The notes beneath the pieces were generated by a model, which saw only the letters and a program-made list of their open reading frames with translations, was not told the origin of the DNA and searched no databases. A DNA stretch of 64,000 nt, from the NCBI GenBank assembly GCA_029959605.1, contig JASCOC010000007.1:109844-173843 (forward strand), written 5' to 3'. Below are positions 37,690-46,611 of the stretch, piece by piece; within the stretch, counting starts at the first letter, position 1; each line of letters opens with the position of its first letter. This stretch comes from Lysobacteraceae bacterium PS02340 (GTDB lineage: Bacteria; Pseudomonadota; Gammaproteobacteria; Xanthomonadales; Xanthomonadaceae). Both the position numbers and the translations under genes were made by a program.

Positions 37690-38286
37690 TCAGCGCGCGA
37701 CGCGTGCGAGGGGACGCGTCGGCCGGTAGTGGCCGATGATGGTGTGGTTGAACAACAGGTCGTCCTCGCGCGTACCGCGGGCGATGTTGTGCAGGATCAA
37801 TGGCGTGCCGGCTGCGCTGCGGCGATCCGACACGATGCCGATGTGCAGCTGGCCGCTGCGTAGACGCCAGGCGACGATGTCGCCGGGGCGGAAATCCGCA
37901 GCGCGCCGGCCGATCGCACGTTGCCAGCCCTGCCGATCGAACCAGCGCATCTGGTTGGGCACGCGCCGGTGATCGATGTTGCGATCGGGCGCGTCGGCGC
38001 CCCAGTCGCGCGGATACGCGGCGAATGCGCTGCGCATGTCCTCGTGGATCGCTTGCTGCAGATCCAGCCCCTGCGTGCGCAGCGCGCGCACGACGACATC
38101 GGTGCAGACGCCGCGGTCGTCGGGCACGTCGCCGCCGGGATAGGACAGACGGACATAGGCAGGGTCGTAGCGCACGGTCACGCCGATCTGCGCACGCGCG
38201 GCGTCCACCAGTGCGGGTAGCGCGACTGCCGGCAGAGCGACGCAGGCGAGCAGCAGGAGCGCTGCGAGCCGTGACACCGCCCGCAT
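37690..38286 (-). CDS. DUF1287 family secreted protein
   Basis: Secreted protein of 198 residues with a signal peptide (about 1-22, ending AVALP-A). The DUF1287 core shows a likely NlpC/P60-like arrangement: VCTDVVVRALRTQGLDLQ with the cysteine, then NIDHRRVPNQMRWFDRQG and FRPGDIVAWRLRSGQLHIGIVSD with a histidine. Substrate is unknown; a cell-wall role is possible. It follows apaH by five bases on the minus strand and probably ends that operon. Confidence 0.88.
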   Translation of the reverse strand: MRAVSRLAALLLLACVALPAVALPALVDAARAQIGVTVRYDPAYVRLSYPGGDVPDDRGVCTDVVVRALRTQGLDLQQAIHEDMRSAFAAYPRDWGADAPDRNIDHRRVPNQMRWFDRQGWQRAIGRRAADFRPGDIVAWRLRSGQLHIGIVSDRRSAAGTPLILHNIARGTREDDLLFNHTIIGHYRPTRPLARVAR

Positions 38287-38291
38287 CGGCG

Positions 38292-39143
38292 TCAGGCCTG
38301 GACCTTGCGCGGGGGCAGGCCGGACACGTCGCGGCCGGGCACCTGCACGACACGCAGCGTCTCCGCATCGAGCTGCAGCGCGGTGAGCGTGCCGCCCCAG
38401 ACCGCGCCGGTGTCGAGCGCATGCACGCCCAGGCCGAGGAACAGGCCCAGCGTCGACCAGTGGCCGCAGACGATCTTCAGATCGCGCTCGGCACGGCCCG
38501 GCACTTCGAACCAGGGATAGATGCCGGGCTGCTGGGTGCCGGGCGTGCCCTTTTCCTCGAACGCGATGCGGCCGCGCGGCGAGCAGTAGCGCATGCGCGT
38601 GAACACGTTGATGATCGCGCGGTCGCGGTCGTAACCGGTCAGGTTCGGCGACCACGCGGGGCGATCGCCATACATGTTCCGCAGCAGCTTCTTGTAGCCG
38701 GGGCCGCGCAGCTTGTTCTCGATCTCGCGCGCATGGCGCTGTGCGAGATCGACGTCCCAGCGCGGCGCGAGGCCGGCGTGCAGCATCATCCAGCCGAGTT
38801 CGCGGTCGACGTGCAGCAGCGGGCACGCGCGCAACCAGTCGAGCAGCACATCGCGGTCGTGTGCGAACAGCACGCCCTGCAGATCGGCGTTGACCTTGCG
38901 CTGGTCTTCCTCGCGGCGCTCGGCAATCGCCAGCAGCGAGAGGTCGTGATTGCCGAGCACGCTGACCACGTTGTCGCGCAGCGAATGCACCAGCCGCAGC
39001 GTCTCGACCGACTCGCCACCGCGGTTGACCAGATCGCCGCAGAACCACAGGCGATCGACCGCCGGATCGAAGCGGATCGCTTCGAGCAGTCGCTGCGTGG
39101 GGCCGTAGCAGCCCTGCAGATCACCGATCGCCCAGACGGCCAT
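38292..39143 (-). CDS. apaH: Symmetrical bis(5'-nucleosyl)-tetraphosphatase ApaH
   Basis: Metallophosphatase of 283 residues that splits diadenosine tetraphosphate to two ADP and removes Np4-caps from RNA. Metal-binding motifs are IGDLQGCYG, FCGDLVNRGGES, LGNHDLSLLA, and later histidines in VCGHWSTLG. It begins on the stop codon of apaG. Length fits E. coli ApaH (280 residues). Confidence 0.97.
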   Translation of the reverse strand: MAVWAIGDLQGCYGPTQRLLEAIRFDPAVDRLWFCGDLVNRGGESVETLRLVHSLRDNVVSVLGNHDLSLLAIAERREEDQRKVNADLQGVLFAHDRDVLLDWLRACPLLHVDRELGWMMLHAGLAPRWDVDLAQRHAREIENKLRGPGYKKLLRNMYGDRPAWSPNLTGYDRDRAIINVFTRMRYCSPRGRIAFEEKGTPGTQQPGIYPWFEVPGRAERDLKIVCGHWSTLGLFLGLGVHALDTGAVWGGTLTALQLDAETLRVVQVPGRDVSGLPPRKVQA

Positions 39144-39526
39144 CAGTGCAGGGTTCGCGGGATCGAGAGCGTGAACGGCGGAATCGGCGCATCGAACTGC
39201 GCACCGTCGTCGCCGACCATGTCGTAGGAACCTTCCATCGTGCCGACCGCGGTCGAGAGCACCGCGCCCGAGGTGTAGGTGAAGGCTTCGCCGGGTTCCA
39301 GACGCGGCTGTTCGCCGACCACGCCGTCGCCGTGCACTTCCTCGATCCGTCCATTGGCGTCGGTGATGACCCAGTGGCGGGCCATCAGCTGCGCGGCCAG
39401 TCGGCCGGTGTTGCGGATGCGGATGGTGTAGGCGAACACGTAGCGGTCGTCGTCGGGCGTCGATTCCTCGTCGAGGAAGCGCGTCGCGATCTGGATCTCG
39501 AGTGTGTAGTCGGCTGTCTCGTCCAT
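39143..39526 (-). CDS. apaG: ApaG protein
   Basis: Immunoglobulin-like beta-sandwich protein of 127 residues, the usual length. The core includes RYVFAYTIRIRNTG, HWVITDANGRIEEVHGDGVVGEQP and FTYTSGAVLSTAVGTMEGSY. Its molecular role is not settled; it is always close to apaH and rsmA. The ATG at 39526 gives the family-typical N-terminus; an upstream ATG would add only a short non-conserved extension. Confidence 0.95.
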   Translation of the reverse strand: MDETADYTLEIQIATRFLDEESTPDDDRYVFAYTIRIRNTGRLAAQLMARHWVITDANGRIEEVHGDGVVGEQPRLEPGEAFTYTSGAVLSTAVGTMEGSYDMVGDDGAQFDAPIPPFTLSIPRTLH

Positions 39527-39564
39527 GCTGGAGACAGTGTATCCGCAGGCCATGAATGCATCGA

Positions 39565-40374
39565 CTACGTCGTCACCGGATGATTCGCCAGACGCACGAA
39601 ATCCTCGACCGCGAGCTGCTCGGCGCGCAGCTGCGGATCGATGCCGGCGGCGGTGATCGCATCGCTGTCCATCAGCGTTGACAGCGCATTGCGCAGCGTC
39701 TTGCGACGCTGGCCGAAGGCGGCTTTCACGATGTCGGACAAGCGTCGCGGATCGTCGATGCCGACGGTGTGCGCCGGGCGTGGTTTCAGACGCACGACGG
39801 CCGAATCGACCTTCGGCGGCGGGCGGAATGCGCCGGGGCCGACGACGAATAGCATCGTGACCTCGCAATAGGCCTGCAGCATCACGCTGAGGCGGCCGTA
39901 GACCTTGCTGCCCGGGCCGGACGCCATGCGCTCGACGACTTCCTTCTGCAGCATGAAATGCATGTCGGTCACGACCGCCGCATGGTCGAGCGCGTGGAAC
40001 AGGATCGGCGAGGACAGGTTGTAGGGCAGGTTGCCGACGAGCCGGATCATTGCGTCGCCTGCGAGCGCGGTGAAGTCGACGTCGAGCACGTTCGCGTGGA
40101 TCAGCTCCAGTGCGCCGTGCGCGGCGGCCTGCAGCGTCAGCGGCTCGAGCAGATCGCGGTCGAACTCGATCGCGGTCAGTGCGCCGTGGCGCTTGAGCAG
40201 CGGAAACGTCATCGCACCCTGGCCGGGGCCGATCTCCACGAGCCGGTCGCCGGGCTGTGGATTGACCGCCAGCACGATGCGATCGACGACGCCCCGCTCG
40301 TGCAGGAAGTTCTGGCCGAGGGATTTCTTCGGCGGCTCGGAGAACGTGCCGGGCGCGGCAGGGGAACGCATCAT
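39565..40374 (-). CDS. rsmA: 16S rRNA (adenine1518/1519-N6)-dimethyltransferase RsmA/KsgA
   Basis: Methyltransferase of 269 residues that dimethylates two adenines in helix 45 of 16S rRNA late in 30S assembly. SAM-binding motif I is VEIGPGQGAMTFPLL and the catalytic motif IV is NLPYNLSSPIL. The N-terminal KKSLGQNFLHE is diagnostic. Two adjacent ATG codons (40374 and 40371) fit; upstream frame lies inside csaA and is rejected. Confidence 0.97.
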   Translation of the reverse strand: MMRSPAAPGTFSEPPKKSLGQNFLHERGVVDRIVLAVNPQPGDRLVEIGPGQGAMTFPLLKRHGALTAIEFDRDLLEPLTLQAAAHGALELIHANVLDVDFTALAGDAMIRLVGNLPYNLSSPILFHALDHAAVVTDMHFMLQKEVVERMASGPGSKVYGRLSVMLQAYCEVTMLFVVGPGAFRPPPKVDSAVVRLKPRPAHTVGIDDPRRLSDIVKAAFGQRRKTLRNALSTLMDSDAITAAGIDPQLRAEQLAVEDFVRLANHPVTT

Positions 40375-40408
40375 CGTGTGGTCAAGCCGAAACGGATGGA
40401 GGGGAAGA

Positions 40409-40756
40409 TCACAGCAGGCGGGTGCCGGGCGTGACATCGCCGTCGGGCACGCACAGGCGCACGTGGCCGTCGGCGTCGTGGAAGCCGGTGACCAGGCATT
40501 CGGACATCAGCGGGCCGATCTGCTTCGGCGGAAAATTGACCACGCCCACGACCAGCCGGCCGACCAGCGCCTCGGGCGTGTACTGCGCGGTGATCTGCGC
40601 GCTGGACTTGCGCACGCCGAGCTCGGGGCCGAAATCGACATGCAGGATGTAGGCAGGACGGCGGGCTTGCGGGAACGGCTCGGCCGATACCACACGACCC
40701 ACGCGCAGATCGACGCGCATGAAGTCGTCCCAGCCGATAGTGTCGTCGGGGCTCAC
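40409..40756 (-). CDS. csaA: CsaA-type tRNA-binding domain protein
   Basis: OB-fold tRNA-binding domain protein of 115 residues, similar to CsaA/YgjH. Motifs are DFMRVDLRVGRVVSAEPFPQARRPAYILHVDFG and VVGVVNFPPKQIGPLMSECLVTG, given here in parts of a continuous domain. CsaA is described as a tRNA-binding, chaperone-like protein in Bacillus. The GTG at 40756 overlaps the pdxA stop by GTGA; the apparent ATG further up lies inside pdxA. Its placement between pdxA and rsmA is not part of the E. coli operon. Confidence 0.88.
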   Translation of the reverse strand: MSPDDTIGWDDFMRVDLRVGRVVSAEPFPQARRPAYILHVDFGPELGVRKSSAQITAQYTPEALVGRLVVGVVNFPPKQIGPLMSECLVTGFHDADGHVRLCVPDGDVTPGTRLL

Positions 40757-41733
40757 GCGACGTGCCTGCGGTTGCGGCCGAGCGCGGCGCACTGTTCGAT
40801 CGCGGCGAACAGGCTCGACGGATCGGCGCGGCCGCTGCCGGCCAGTTCCAGCGCAGTGCCGTGGTCGACGGCGACGCGGGGATAGGGCAGGCCGAGGGTG
40901 AGGTTCACCGCCGATTCGAAGCCGCTGTACTTGAGCACCGGCAGGCCCTGGTCGTGATACATCGCCAGCACCGCATCGGCGTTCGCCAGACGTGCGGGCA
41001 GGAACGCGGTATCCGCCGGCAGCGGGCCTTCGAGCAGCAGGCCGCGGGCGCGCAGGCGCTCGAGCACCGGCGTGATGGTCTCGATCTCCTCGTGACCGAG
41101 ATGTCCGGCTTCACCGGCGTGCGGATTGAGGCCCAGCACGGCGATGCGCGGTGCGGGGATGCCGAAGTCCGCGCGCAAAGCGGCGTCGAGAATGTTGATG
41201 ACGCGTTCCAGCAGCGGCGCGGTGATCGTGTCGGGCACGGCGCGCAGCGGCAGGTGCGTGGTCGCCAGTGCGACACGCAACGTCGGGTTGGCCAGCATCA
41301 TCACGACGTCGCAGCCGGCGTCGTGGGCCAGCAGCTCCGTGGTGCCGGTGTAGGGCACGCCACCGGCGTTGATCGCCGCCTTGTGCACCGGGCCGGTGAC
41401 CATCCCGTCGAAGCGTCCGTCGCGGCAGCCGGCCGCAGCATGTAGCAAGCCGTCGAGCACGCTGCGGGCGTTGCGCGGATCCGGGGTGCCGAAGGCGGTG
41501 GCCGCGGCGTGCGGCAGTTCGATCAGGCGCAGCGTGCCCGGCGCCACGTCGGTGGCTTCGGCGTCGGTGAAGGCGATCGACAGGCCGATCGCGTCGGCCG
41601 CGCGTTGCAGGGTGGGACGGTCGCCGATGGCGACCAGGTCGCAGTCCCAGGCGCGCCAGGCAGCGCGCACGCAGAGTTCCGGCCCGACGCCGGCCGGTTC
41701 GCCCGGGACCAGCGCCAACCGGACGGGTCGCAT
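40753..41733 (-). CDS. pdxA: 4-hydroxythreonine-4-phosphate dehydrogenase
   Basis: NAD-dependent, metal-binding enzyme of pyridoxal phosphate synthesis, 326 residues (E. coli 329). Motifs: the N-terminal PGEPAGVGPELC, MVTGPVHKAAINAGGVPYTGTTELLAH, LGLNPHAGEAGHLGHEE and MYHDQGLPVLKYSGFESAVNLTLGLP, all read in order. It begins one base after the surA stop, so the two are tightly co-transcribed. Confidence 0.97.
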   Translation of the reverse strand: MRPVRLALVPGEPAGVGPELCVRAAWRAWDCDLVAIGDRPTLQRAADAIGLSIAFTDAEATDVAPGTLRLIELPHAAATAFGTPDPRNARSVLDGLLHAAAGCRDGRFDGMVTGPVHKAAINAGGVPYTGTTELLAHDAGCDVVMMLANPTLRVALATTHLPLRAVPDTITAPLLERVINILDAALRADFGIPAPRIAVLGLNPHAGEAGHLGHEEIETITPVLERLRARGLLLEGPLPADTAFLPARLANADAVLAMYHDQGLPVLKYSGFESAVNLTLGLPYPRVAVDHGTALELAGSGRADPSSLFAAIEQCAALGRNRRHVA

Positions 41734-41734
41734 C

Positions 41735-43054
41735 TCAGCCGCCGCTGCCGATCTCGGGATCGCGGTTGGGGCCGACGCGGACGCTAACATAGGCTTCGCC
41801 GCGCAGCTCGCGTACGTAGCGGTCCCATTCGTCTTCCAGCTTACGCTGGCCGATGGCTTCGCGGGCCTGGGCACGCCGGTTGTTGTCGTTGCCGGCCGCC
41901 TGGCGCGTGGCCTGGCGCTGGACGATGTGCCAGCCGGCCTGGGTGCGGAAGGGCTCGGAAATGTCGCCGTCGCCGATCGCCGCGACCTGGCCGCCGAAGT
42001 CCGGGCCGAACTCGTCCTGGGTAAACCAGCCGAGATCGCCGCCGTTGGCCTTGGTGGCGTTGTCTTCCGAGCTCTCGCGCGCGACTTCGGCGAAGTCGGC
42101 ACCGCCGACGAGACGGGCACGCAGGCTGTCCGCGCGACCCTTGGCGGCGGCGTCGTTGCCCGGCTCGCTGCGGATCAGGATGTGGCGCGCCTGGTATTCG
42201 GTGACCGAACCGGCATCGGTCGACTGCGCGGCTTCGCGGCGATCGACCAGCTGCAGGATCTGGAAGCCGCTCGGGCCCCGGATCGGGCCGATCGTCTGGC
42301 CGGGCTGCAGGCTCGTCACCGCGGTCGCGAATGCGGCCGGGATTTCATCGGCGCGGCGCCAGCCCAGATCGCCGCCTTCCAGCGCGTTCGGGCTGTCGGA
42401 GTAGCGCACGGCGGCGGCGGAGAATTCCATCTCGTTGCGATCGAGCAGCGATTTGATGCCGTCGACCTTCTGCTGGCCGGTCTGGATCTGCTCGGGGGTC
42501 GCGCCTTCCGGCAGCGCCACCAGGATGTGCGCCAGACGGTACTGCGCGCCGGTCGCCTCGGCCGACAGCGCCGCATCGACTTCCGCGTCGCTGACCGAAA
42601 TGCGGGTCTGGGCGAAACGCTGGCGCATGCGCTGGATCATCAGCTCCTCGCGCAGCGACGCGCGGAAGTCGTCGAACGACATGCCGTCGCCTGCGAGCTG
42701 CTGGCGCAGCTGATCCATCGTGAAGTTGTTCTGCTGGGCGATCGCGGCGATGGCCTGATCGACTTCCTGATCGCTCACGCGCACGCCGGTGCGCTGCGCG
42801 TTCGCGGTCTGCAGGCGCATCGTGATCAGACGCTCCAGCACTTGGCGCTCGAGGATTTCCTGCGGCGGCAGCTGGTCCTGGCGGGTCGCGTACTGGCCGC
42901 GGATGTTGGTGACGGCGCGCTCGAGTTCGCTGGCGAGAATCACGTCCTCGTCGACGACGGCGGCGATGCGGTCCAGCGGCTGGAGGTCCTGCGCGTGCGC
43001 AGTCGATGCGAACAGCGCGGCAGCGGCCGCGAGGGAATAGATCAGTGTCTTCAT
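41735..43054 (-). CDS. surA: Periplasmic chaperone/peptidyl-prolyl isomerase SurA
   Basis: Periplasmic chaperone of 439 residues that delivers outer-membrane barrel proteins, including LptD, to the BAM complex. It has a signal peptide (ending STAHA at about 21), an N-terminal chaperone domain (LDRIAAVVDEDVILASELERA), and two parvulin domains (around YRLAHILVALP and YQARHILIRSE, each followed by a GGDLGW motif). It overlaps lptD by ATGA. Confidence 0.97.
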   Translation of the reverse strand: MKTLIYSLAAAAALFASTAHAQDLQPLDRIAAVVDEDVILASELERAVTNIRGQYATRQDQLPPQEILERQVLERLITMRLQTANAQRTGVRVSDQEVDQAIAAIAQQNNFTMDQLRQQLAGDGMSFDDFRASLREELMIQRMRQRFAQTRISVSDAEVDAALSAEATGAQYRLAHILVALPEGATPEQIQTGQQKVDGIKSLLDRNEMEFSAAAVRYSDSPNALEGGDLGWRRADEIPAAFATAVTSLQPGQTIGPIRGPSGFQILQLVDRREAAQSTDAGSVTEYQARHILIRSEPGNDAAAKGRADSLRARLVGGADFAEVARESSEDNATKANGGDLGWFTQDEFGPDFGGQVAAIGDGDISEPFRTQAGWHIVQRQATRQAAGNDNNRRAQAREAIGQRKLEDEWDRYVRELRGEAYVSVRVGPNRDPEIGSGG

Positions 43055-45519
43055 TGGCTCAGGCCGGGGGTCAGGGTCTCATCGTCGTCGCTGTTGCGCA
43101 GCTCGGACGGCGGCACGAGATAGAGGTCATCGCGGTAATAACCGAGAATAGCACGGCGCAAACGGTCTTCCGTGTCGGGGCCGGCCGAGCCCAGACCCTT
43201 TAGTTCAAGTTCGAACATGATGGCGTTGTTCAGCTCGCCCTGGCGGTTGCGCAGGTAGCGACGGCCGACGACCCGGGCCGCCAGGCAGCAGCTGTCCCAC
43301 TGCACACCGGCCACGGCTTCGAGCAGACGTTCGTCGGTGAACGAGTAATAGTAACGGCCCACAAGACTCCAAGCCGGGCTGATCGGATACAGGAACGACA
43401 GGTCAGCCTGCTCGATTAGATCGGCACGGCGACGATATGCGAAATTCACAATGCCCTCGTCGCCGATCAAGTAGCGCGTGCGTAGCGACATCAGATCTTC
43501 GCGGCGGAACTTCGGATCCCACTGGTAACCCGCGCTGACCGTCCAGCGGTCGTTGATCGCATAGGTCGCATCGGTGACCCAGGCCGAGCGCCCCTGTTCG
43601 ACCTGTGCTTCACCCGGCACCGTCACCCGTGAATCGGACAGATAGATGATCTGGCCGAGGCTGGCCGACAGCTTCTCCTGACCGTCGGACTCGCGAATCA
43701 GGCGGGTACTGACGGCCATGGTCACCTGGTTGGCATCCGCTTGCCGGTCGGCGCTGGAGTACCGGTTGTCGCGGAACAGTTGGCCCCAGCCGAAGGTCAG
43801 GGGTGTGGTATCGAACAGCGGCAGCGCGGATTGATCTCGGTACGGCGAGTTCAGATAGAACAGCCGAGGTTCGAGCGTGTGGAGATACGCTTCGCCGCCC
43901 CAATTGGTGTTGCGGTCAAAGAACAGTCCTGCGTCTATCGAGGCGATCGGCTGACTGCGACTCGGCGAGCTGTCGCGGTAGAGCGCTAGCGTCTCGGCGG
44001 GAACGGCCACGTTGCCAGGAATACCGAGCTCTGCCCGAGCGCGCTGGTCTGCGAGGGCATCAGCAAGCGGACGGCCCAACGCGTAGCTTGTGTGCCGGAA
44101 AGCGAGCGTTGGACGCACGAACCAAGCGGCACCTTCGAATGGCAGCGAAATGTAAGGTTTGAGGTCAAGGCGGCTGCCGCCCGGGCGAGCGCGGTCATCG
44201 ATATGAGAAAATCGTGTCGCGGTCGCGTCTACGCCGGCGCTAATCCAGCTGCCGTAAGGACGTTGCCACGTGAACGAAACCTGAGGCATTCGGTTGTAAG
44301 GGAGGATGCGCTCGGGAAGCGTGTAATCGGTCAGCAACTGATAGTCCGCGAGCACGCTCGCGTTCCAAAATCCCCGCTCGCCGGACCGCCCTTGCCCGAA
44401 CACACCGATCAGGCTGGCGGCGCTCACCGAAGAGATGCCGTCGACGTTGTTGCTCGAGTCTTCCAGATATCGGGGGTCGCTCATCCAGGTCAGGCTGGTC
44501 CGGCCCTGCCAAGTCGGGCTGATGTCCAGCGAACCGCCGAAGCCGAGGAACGCGCGATCGGTCTTGCGCCGGTTTTCGACGATCGGCACCTGTTCGGCCT
44601 CCAGTTCGCGCTCACTTTCAACGAGCTTGTCCCCCTGCAGATAGGCCACGTCAAGTTCGCCGCGCGTGCGATCGGTTGCGAAGCGGAACTCGGTGCCCAG
44701 CTGCACGCCGCGCCGGCTCATGAAGCGCGGTTCGAGTGTCATGTCGTAGTTGGGCGCGAGGTTCAGATAGATCGGCTGGGTGTAGTCGAAGCCGTTGCGG
44801 CCGGATTGCGAGATGCGCGGGAACAGCAGGCCGCTCAGGCGGCGTTCGTCGATCGGGAAACGGAACCACGGCACGTACAGCACCGGCACCTTGCCCACGC
44901 GCAGGGTCGCGTTGCGCGCCGTGCCCATGCCCATGTCGGTGTCGATGTCGATCTGGCCGGCCTTCAGTTCCCACCAGCGGTCGCTGGGCGTGCAGGTCGA
45001 ATAGGTGGAGCCGAGCAGGGCGCCGACGGTGCCGTCCATGCGGATGTGATCGGCGCCGCCGTTGCCGCGGCGTGCGGTCAGCTGGTACTGCACGCTGTCC
45101 ATTCGGTAGGACTCGGCGATCGTATCGCCCTCGACGCGGTCGGCCACGACGCGCATGCCGCGGTCCTGGTAGCGCACGTTGCCGTCGGCGACGAAGGTGC
45201 CGTCATCCTGCGAGAACTGCAGATCGTCGGTGCCGAGGAACTGGTCGCCGCGGCGCAGGGTCACGTTGCCGGTGACGTTGCCGGTGAAGTCGCTGTCCAC
45301 GCCGGCCAGCCCGTCGAAGGCGTCGCCGTCGATGTCGGTGGGCTGGGTTTCGCGCTGCTCGACCGTGCCGACCGGCGCCTGCGCGTCGGTGAAGGCCGGG
45401 ACGGCGTCCTCGATCGGGCACAGCGCCCAGTAGTTGGGACGGAGCCTGTCGTCGGCGTTGGCGGACAGCGAAACCGCGATGCAGAACGGAAGGGGAAGCA
45501 AGCGGAGGGCTGTGCGCAC
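43051..45519 (-). CDS. lptD: LPS-assembly protein LptD
   Basis: Outer-membrane barrel of 822 residues that, with LptE, inserts lipopolysaccharide in the outer leaflet. The signal peptide is at about 1-22. The N-terminal periplasmic jellyroll domain has OstA-type repeats (GDQFLGTDDLQFSQDDGTF, RYQDRGMRVVADRVEGD), and a large barrel follows. Cysteines for the inter-domain disulfides are in WALCPIED, YSTCTPSDRWW and the C-terminal WDSCCLAARVV. The start is taken as GTG at 45519 because it gives a clean signal peptide; the ATG at 45567 would add 16 non-hydrophobic residues. The barrel part (about 43380-44640) is visibly less GC-rich than its surroundings. Confidence 0.95.
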   Translation of the reverse strand: MRTALRLLPLPFCIAVSLSANADDRLRPNYWALCPIEDAVPAFTDAQAPVGTVEQRETQPTDIDGDAFDGLAGVDSDFTGNVTGNVTLRRGDQFLGTDDLQFSQDDGTFVADGNVRYQDRGMRVVADRVEGDTIAESYRMDSVQYQLTARRGNGGADHIRMDGTVGALLGSTYSTCTPSDRWWELKAGQIDIDTDMGMGTARNATLRVGKVPVLYVPWFRFPIDERRLSGLLFPRISQSGRNGFDYTQPIYLNLAPNYDMTLEPRFMSRRGVQLGTEFRFATDRTRGELDVAYLQGDKLVESERELEAEQVPIVENRRKTDRAFLGFGGSLDISPTWQGRTSLTWMSDPRYLEDSSNNVDGISSVSAASLIGVFGQGRSGERGFWNASVLADYQLLTDYTLPERILPYNRMPQVSFTWQRPYGSWISAGVDATATRFSHIDDRARPGGSRLDLKPYISLPFEGAAWFVRPTLAFRHTSYALGRPLADALADQRARAELGIPGNVAVPAETLALYRDSSPSRSQPIASIDAGLFFDRNTNWGGEAYLHTLEPRLFYLNSPYRDQSALPLFDTTPLTFGWGQLFRDNRYSSADRQADANQVTMAVSTRLIRESDGQEKLSASLGQIIYLSDSRVTVPGEAQVEQGRSAWVTDATYAINDRWTVSAGYQWDPKFRREDLMSLRTRYLIGDEGIVNFAYRRRADLIEQADLSFLYPISPAWSLVGRYYYSFTDERLLEAVAGVQWDSCCLAARVVGRRYLRNRQGELNNAIMFELELKGLGSAGPDTEDRLRRAILGYYRDDLYLVPPSELRNSDDDETLTPGLSQ

Positions 45520-45654
45520 GGTCGATCCGTTCAGCGGGAAAAACGGGCGCCAGCATGACCGATCCACCGGGCAGCGGCAATGCGGCCCGAAGACATCCTG
45601 TTCACCTGCGATCTCGGCGATTCCGGGCCGGCTGCGGTGCCGGCTGAAGCGAGG

Positions 45655-46608
45655 TCAGCCGGCCAGTGCGCGCAGGTGGGCGACGCTGCTTTCGCGCAGC
45701 GCCTGCAGGTCGTATCCGCCTTCGAGCATCGAGACGATCCGGCCCTCGCAGTGCCGCTCGGCGATGGCGACGAGTTCGCCGGTCAACCAGCCGAAATCCT
45801 CGGCGTCGAGCTGCAGTTGCGCCAGCGGATCGCGCCAGTGGGCGTCGAAGCCGGCCGAGATCATCAGCAGCTGCGGGGCGAAGGCGTCGATCTCGGGCAG
45901 CAGCCGTTCGCGCCAGGCCTCGCAGAAGCGCCGGCTGCCGGTGCCGGCGGTCAGCGGCAGGTTGACGATGTTGCCGATGCCGCGCTCGTCGCGCCGCCCG
46001 GTGTCGGGGAACAGCGGCATCTGGTGCGAGCTGACGTACTGCACGCGCGGCTCGGCCTCGAAGATCGCCTGGGTGCCGTTGCCGTGGTGCACGTCGAAAT
46101 CGACGATCGAGATCCGAGTCAGGCCGTAGCGGTCCAGCGCATGCGCCGCGGCCACGGCGATGTTGTTGAACAGGCAGAAGCCCATCGCGATGTCGCCGGT
46201 CGCGTGGTGGCCGGGCGGGCGCACCGCGCAGAACACGCGGCGCTCTGTGCCGCCCTGCACCGCATCCACCGCGGCGACGCCGGCGCCTGCCGCGTGCAGC
46301 GCGGCCTGGGCCGAGCCGGGTGAGAGCACGGTGTCGCTGTCGAGCGGAACACGGCCGGTCGGCTGCGAATCGAGCACGGTCGCGAGCAGCGCGGCGTCGT
46401 GGACGCGCAGCAGCTGGCCGCGGGTCGCGGGTGGTGCCTGGCGCAGGTCGAGATCAGGGAAGGCGGCGCGCAGCGCTTCGATGACGGCGGCCAGACGCTC
46501 GGGGCGCTCGGCATGACCGGGCCCGGTGTCGTGATCCAGCAGGCTCGGATGCGAGAACACCGGCACCCGTCGGGGGTCGCCGCCGCCGAAGCCGACCGGA
46601 TGGTGCAT
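45655..46608 (-). CDS. Histone deacetylase-like amidohydrolase
   Basis: Arginase/deacetylase-fold zinc hydrolase of 317 residues, class II HDAC type. Catalytic motifs are CAVRPPGHHATGD (two histidines), SIVDFDVHHGNGTQAIF (zinc Asp and His), ISAGFDAHWRDPL (second zinc Asp) and SMLEGGYD. Bacterial relatives deacetylate polyamines, acetoin-pathway proteins or other small amides; the substrate here is not apparent. It begins three bases after the adenosyltransferase gene stop, suggesting one operon with the B12 genes upstream and with lptD about 135 bp downstream. Confidence 0.92.
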   Translation of the reverse strand: MHHPVGFGGGDPRRVPVFSHPSLLDHDTGPGHAERPERLAAVIEALRAAFPDLDLRQAPPATRGQLLRVHDAALLATVLDSQPTGRVPLDSDTVLSPGSAQAALHAAGAGVAAVDAVQGGTERRVFCAVRPPGHHATGDIAMGFCLFNNIAVAAAHALDRYGLTRISIVDFDVHHGNGTQAIFEAEPRVQYVSSHQMPLFPDTGRRDERGIGNIVNLPLTAGTGSRRFCEAWRERLLPEIDAFAPQLLMISAGFDAHWRDPLAQLQLDAEDFGWLTGELVAIAERHCEGRIVSMLEGGYDLQALRESSVAHLRALAG

Positions 46609-46611
46609 CGC

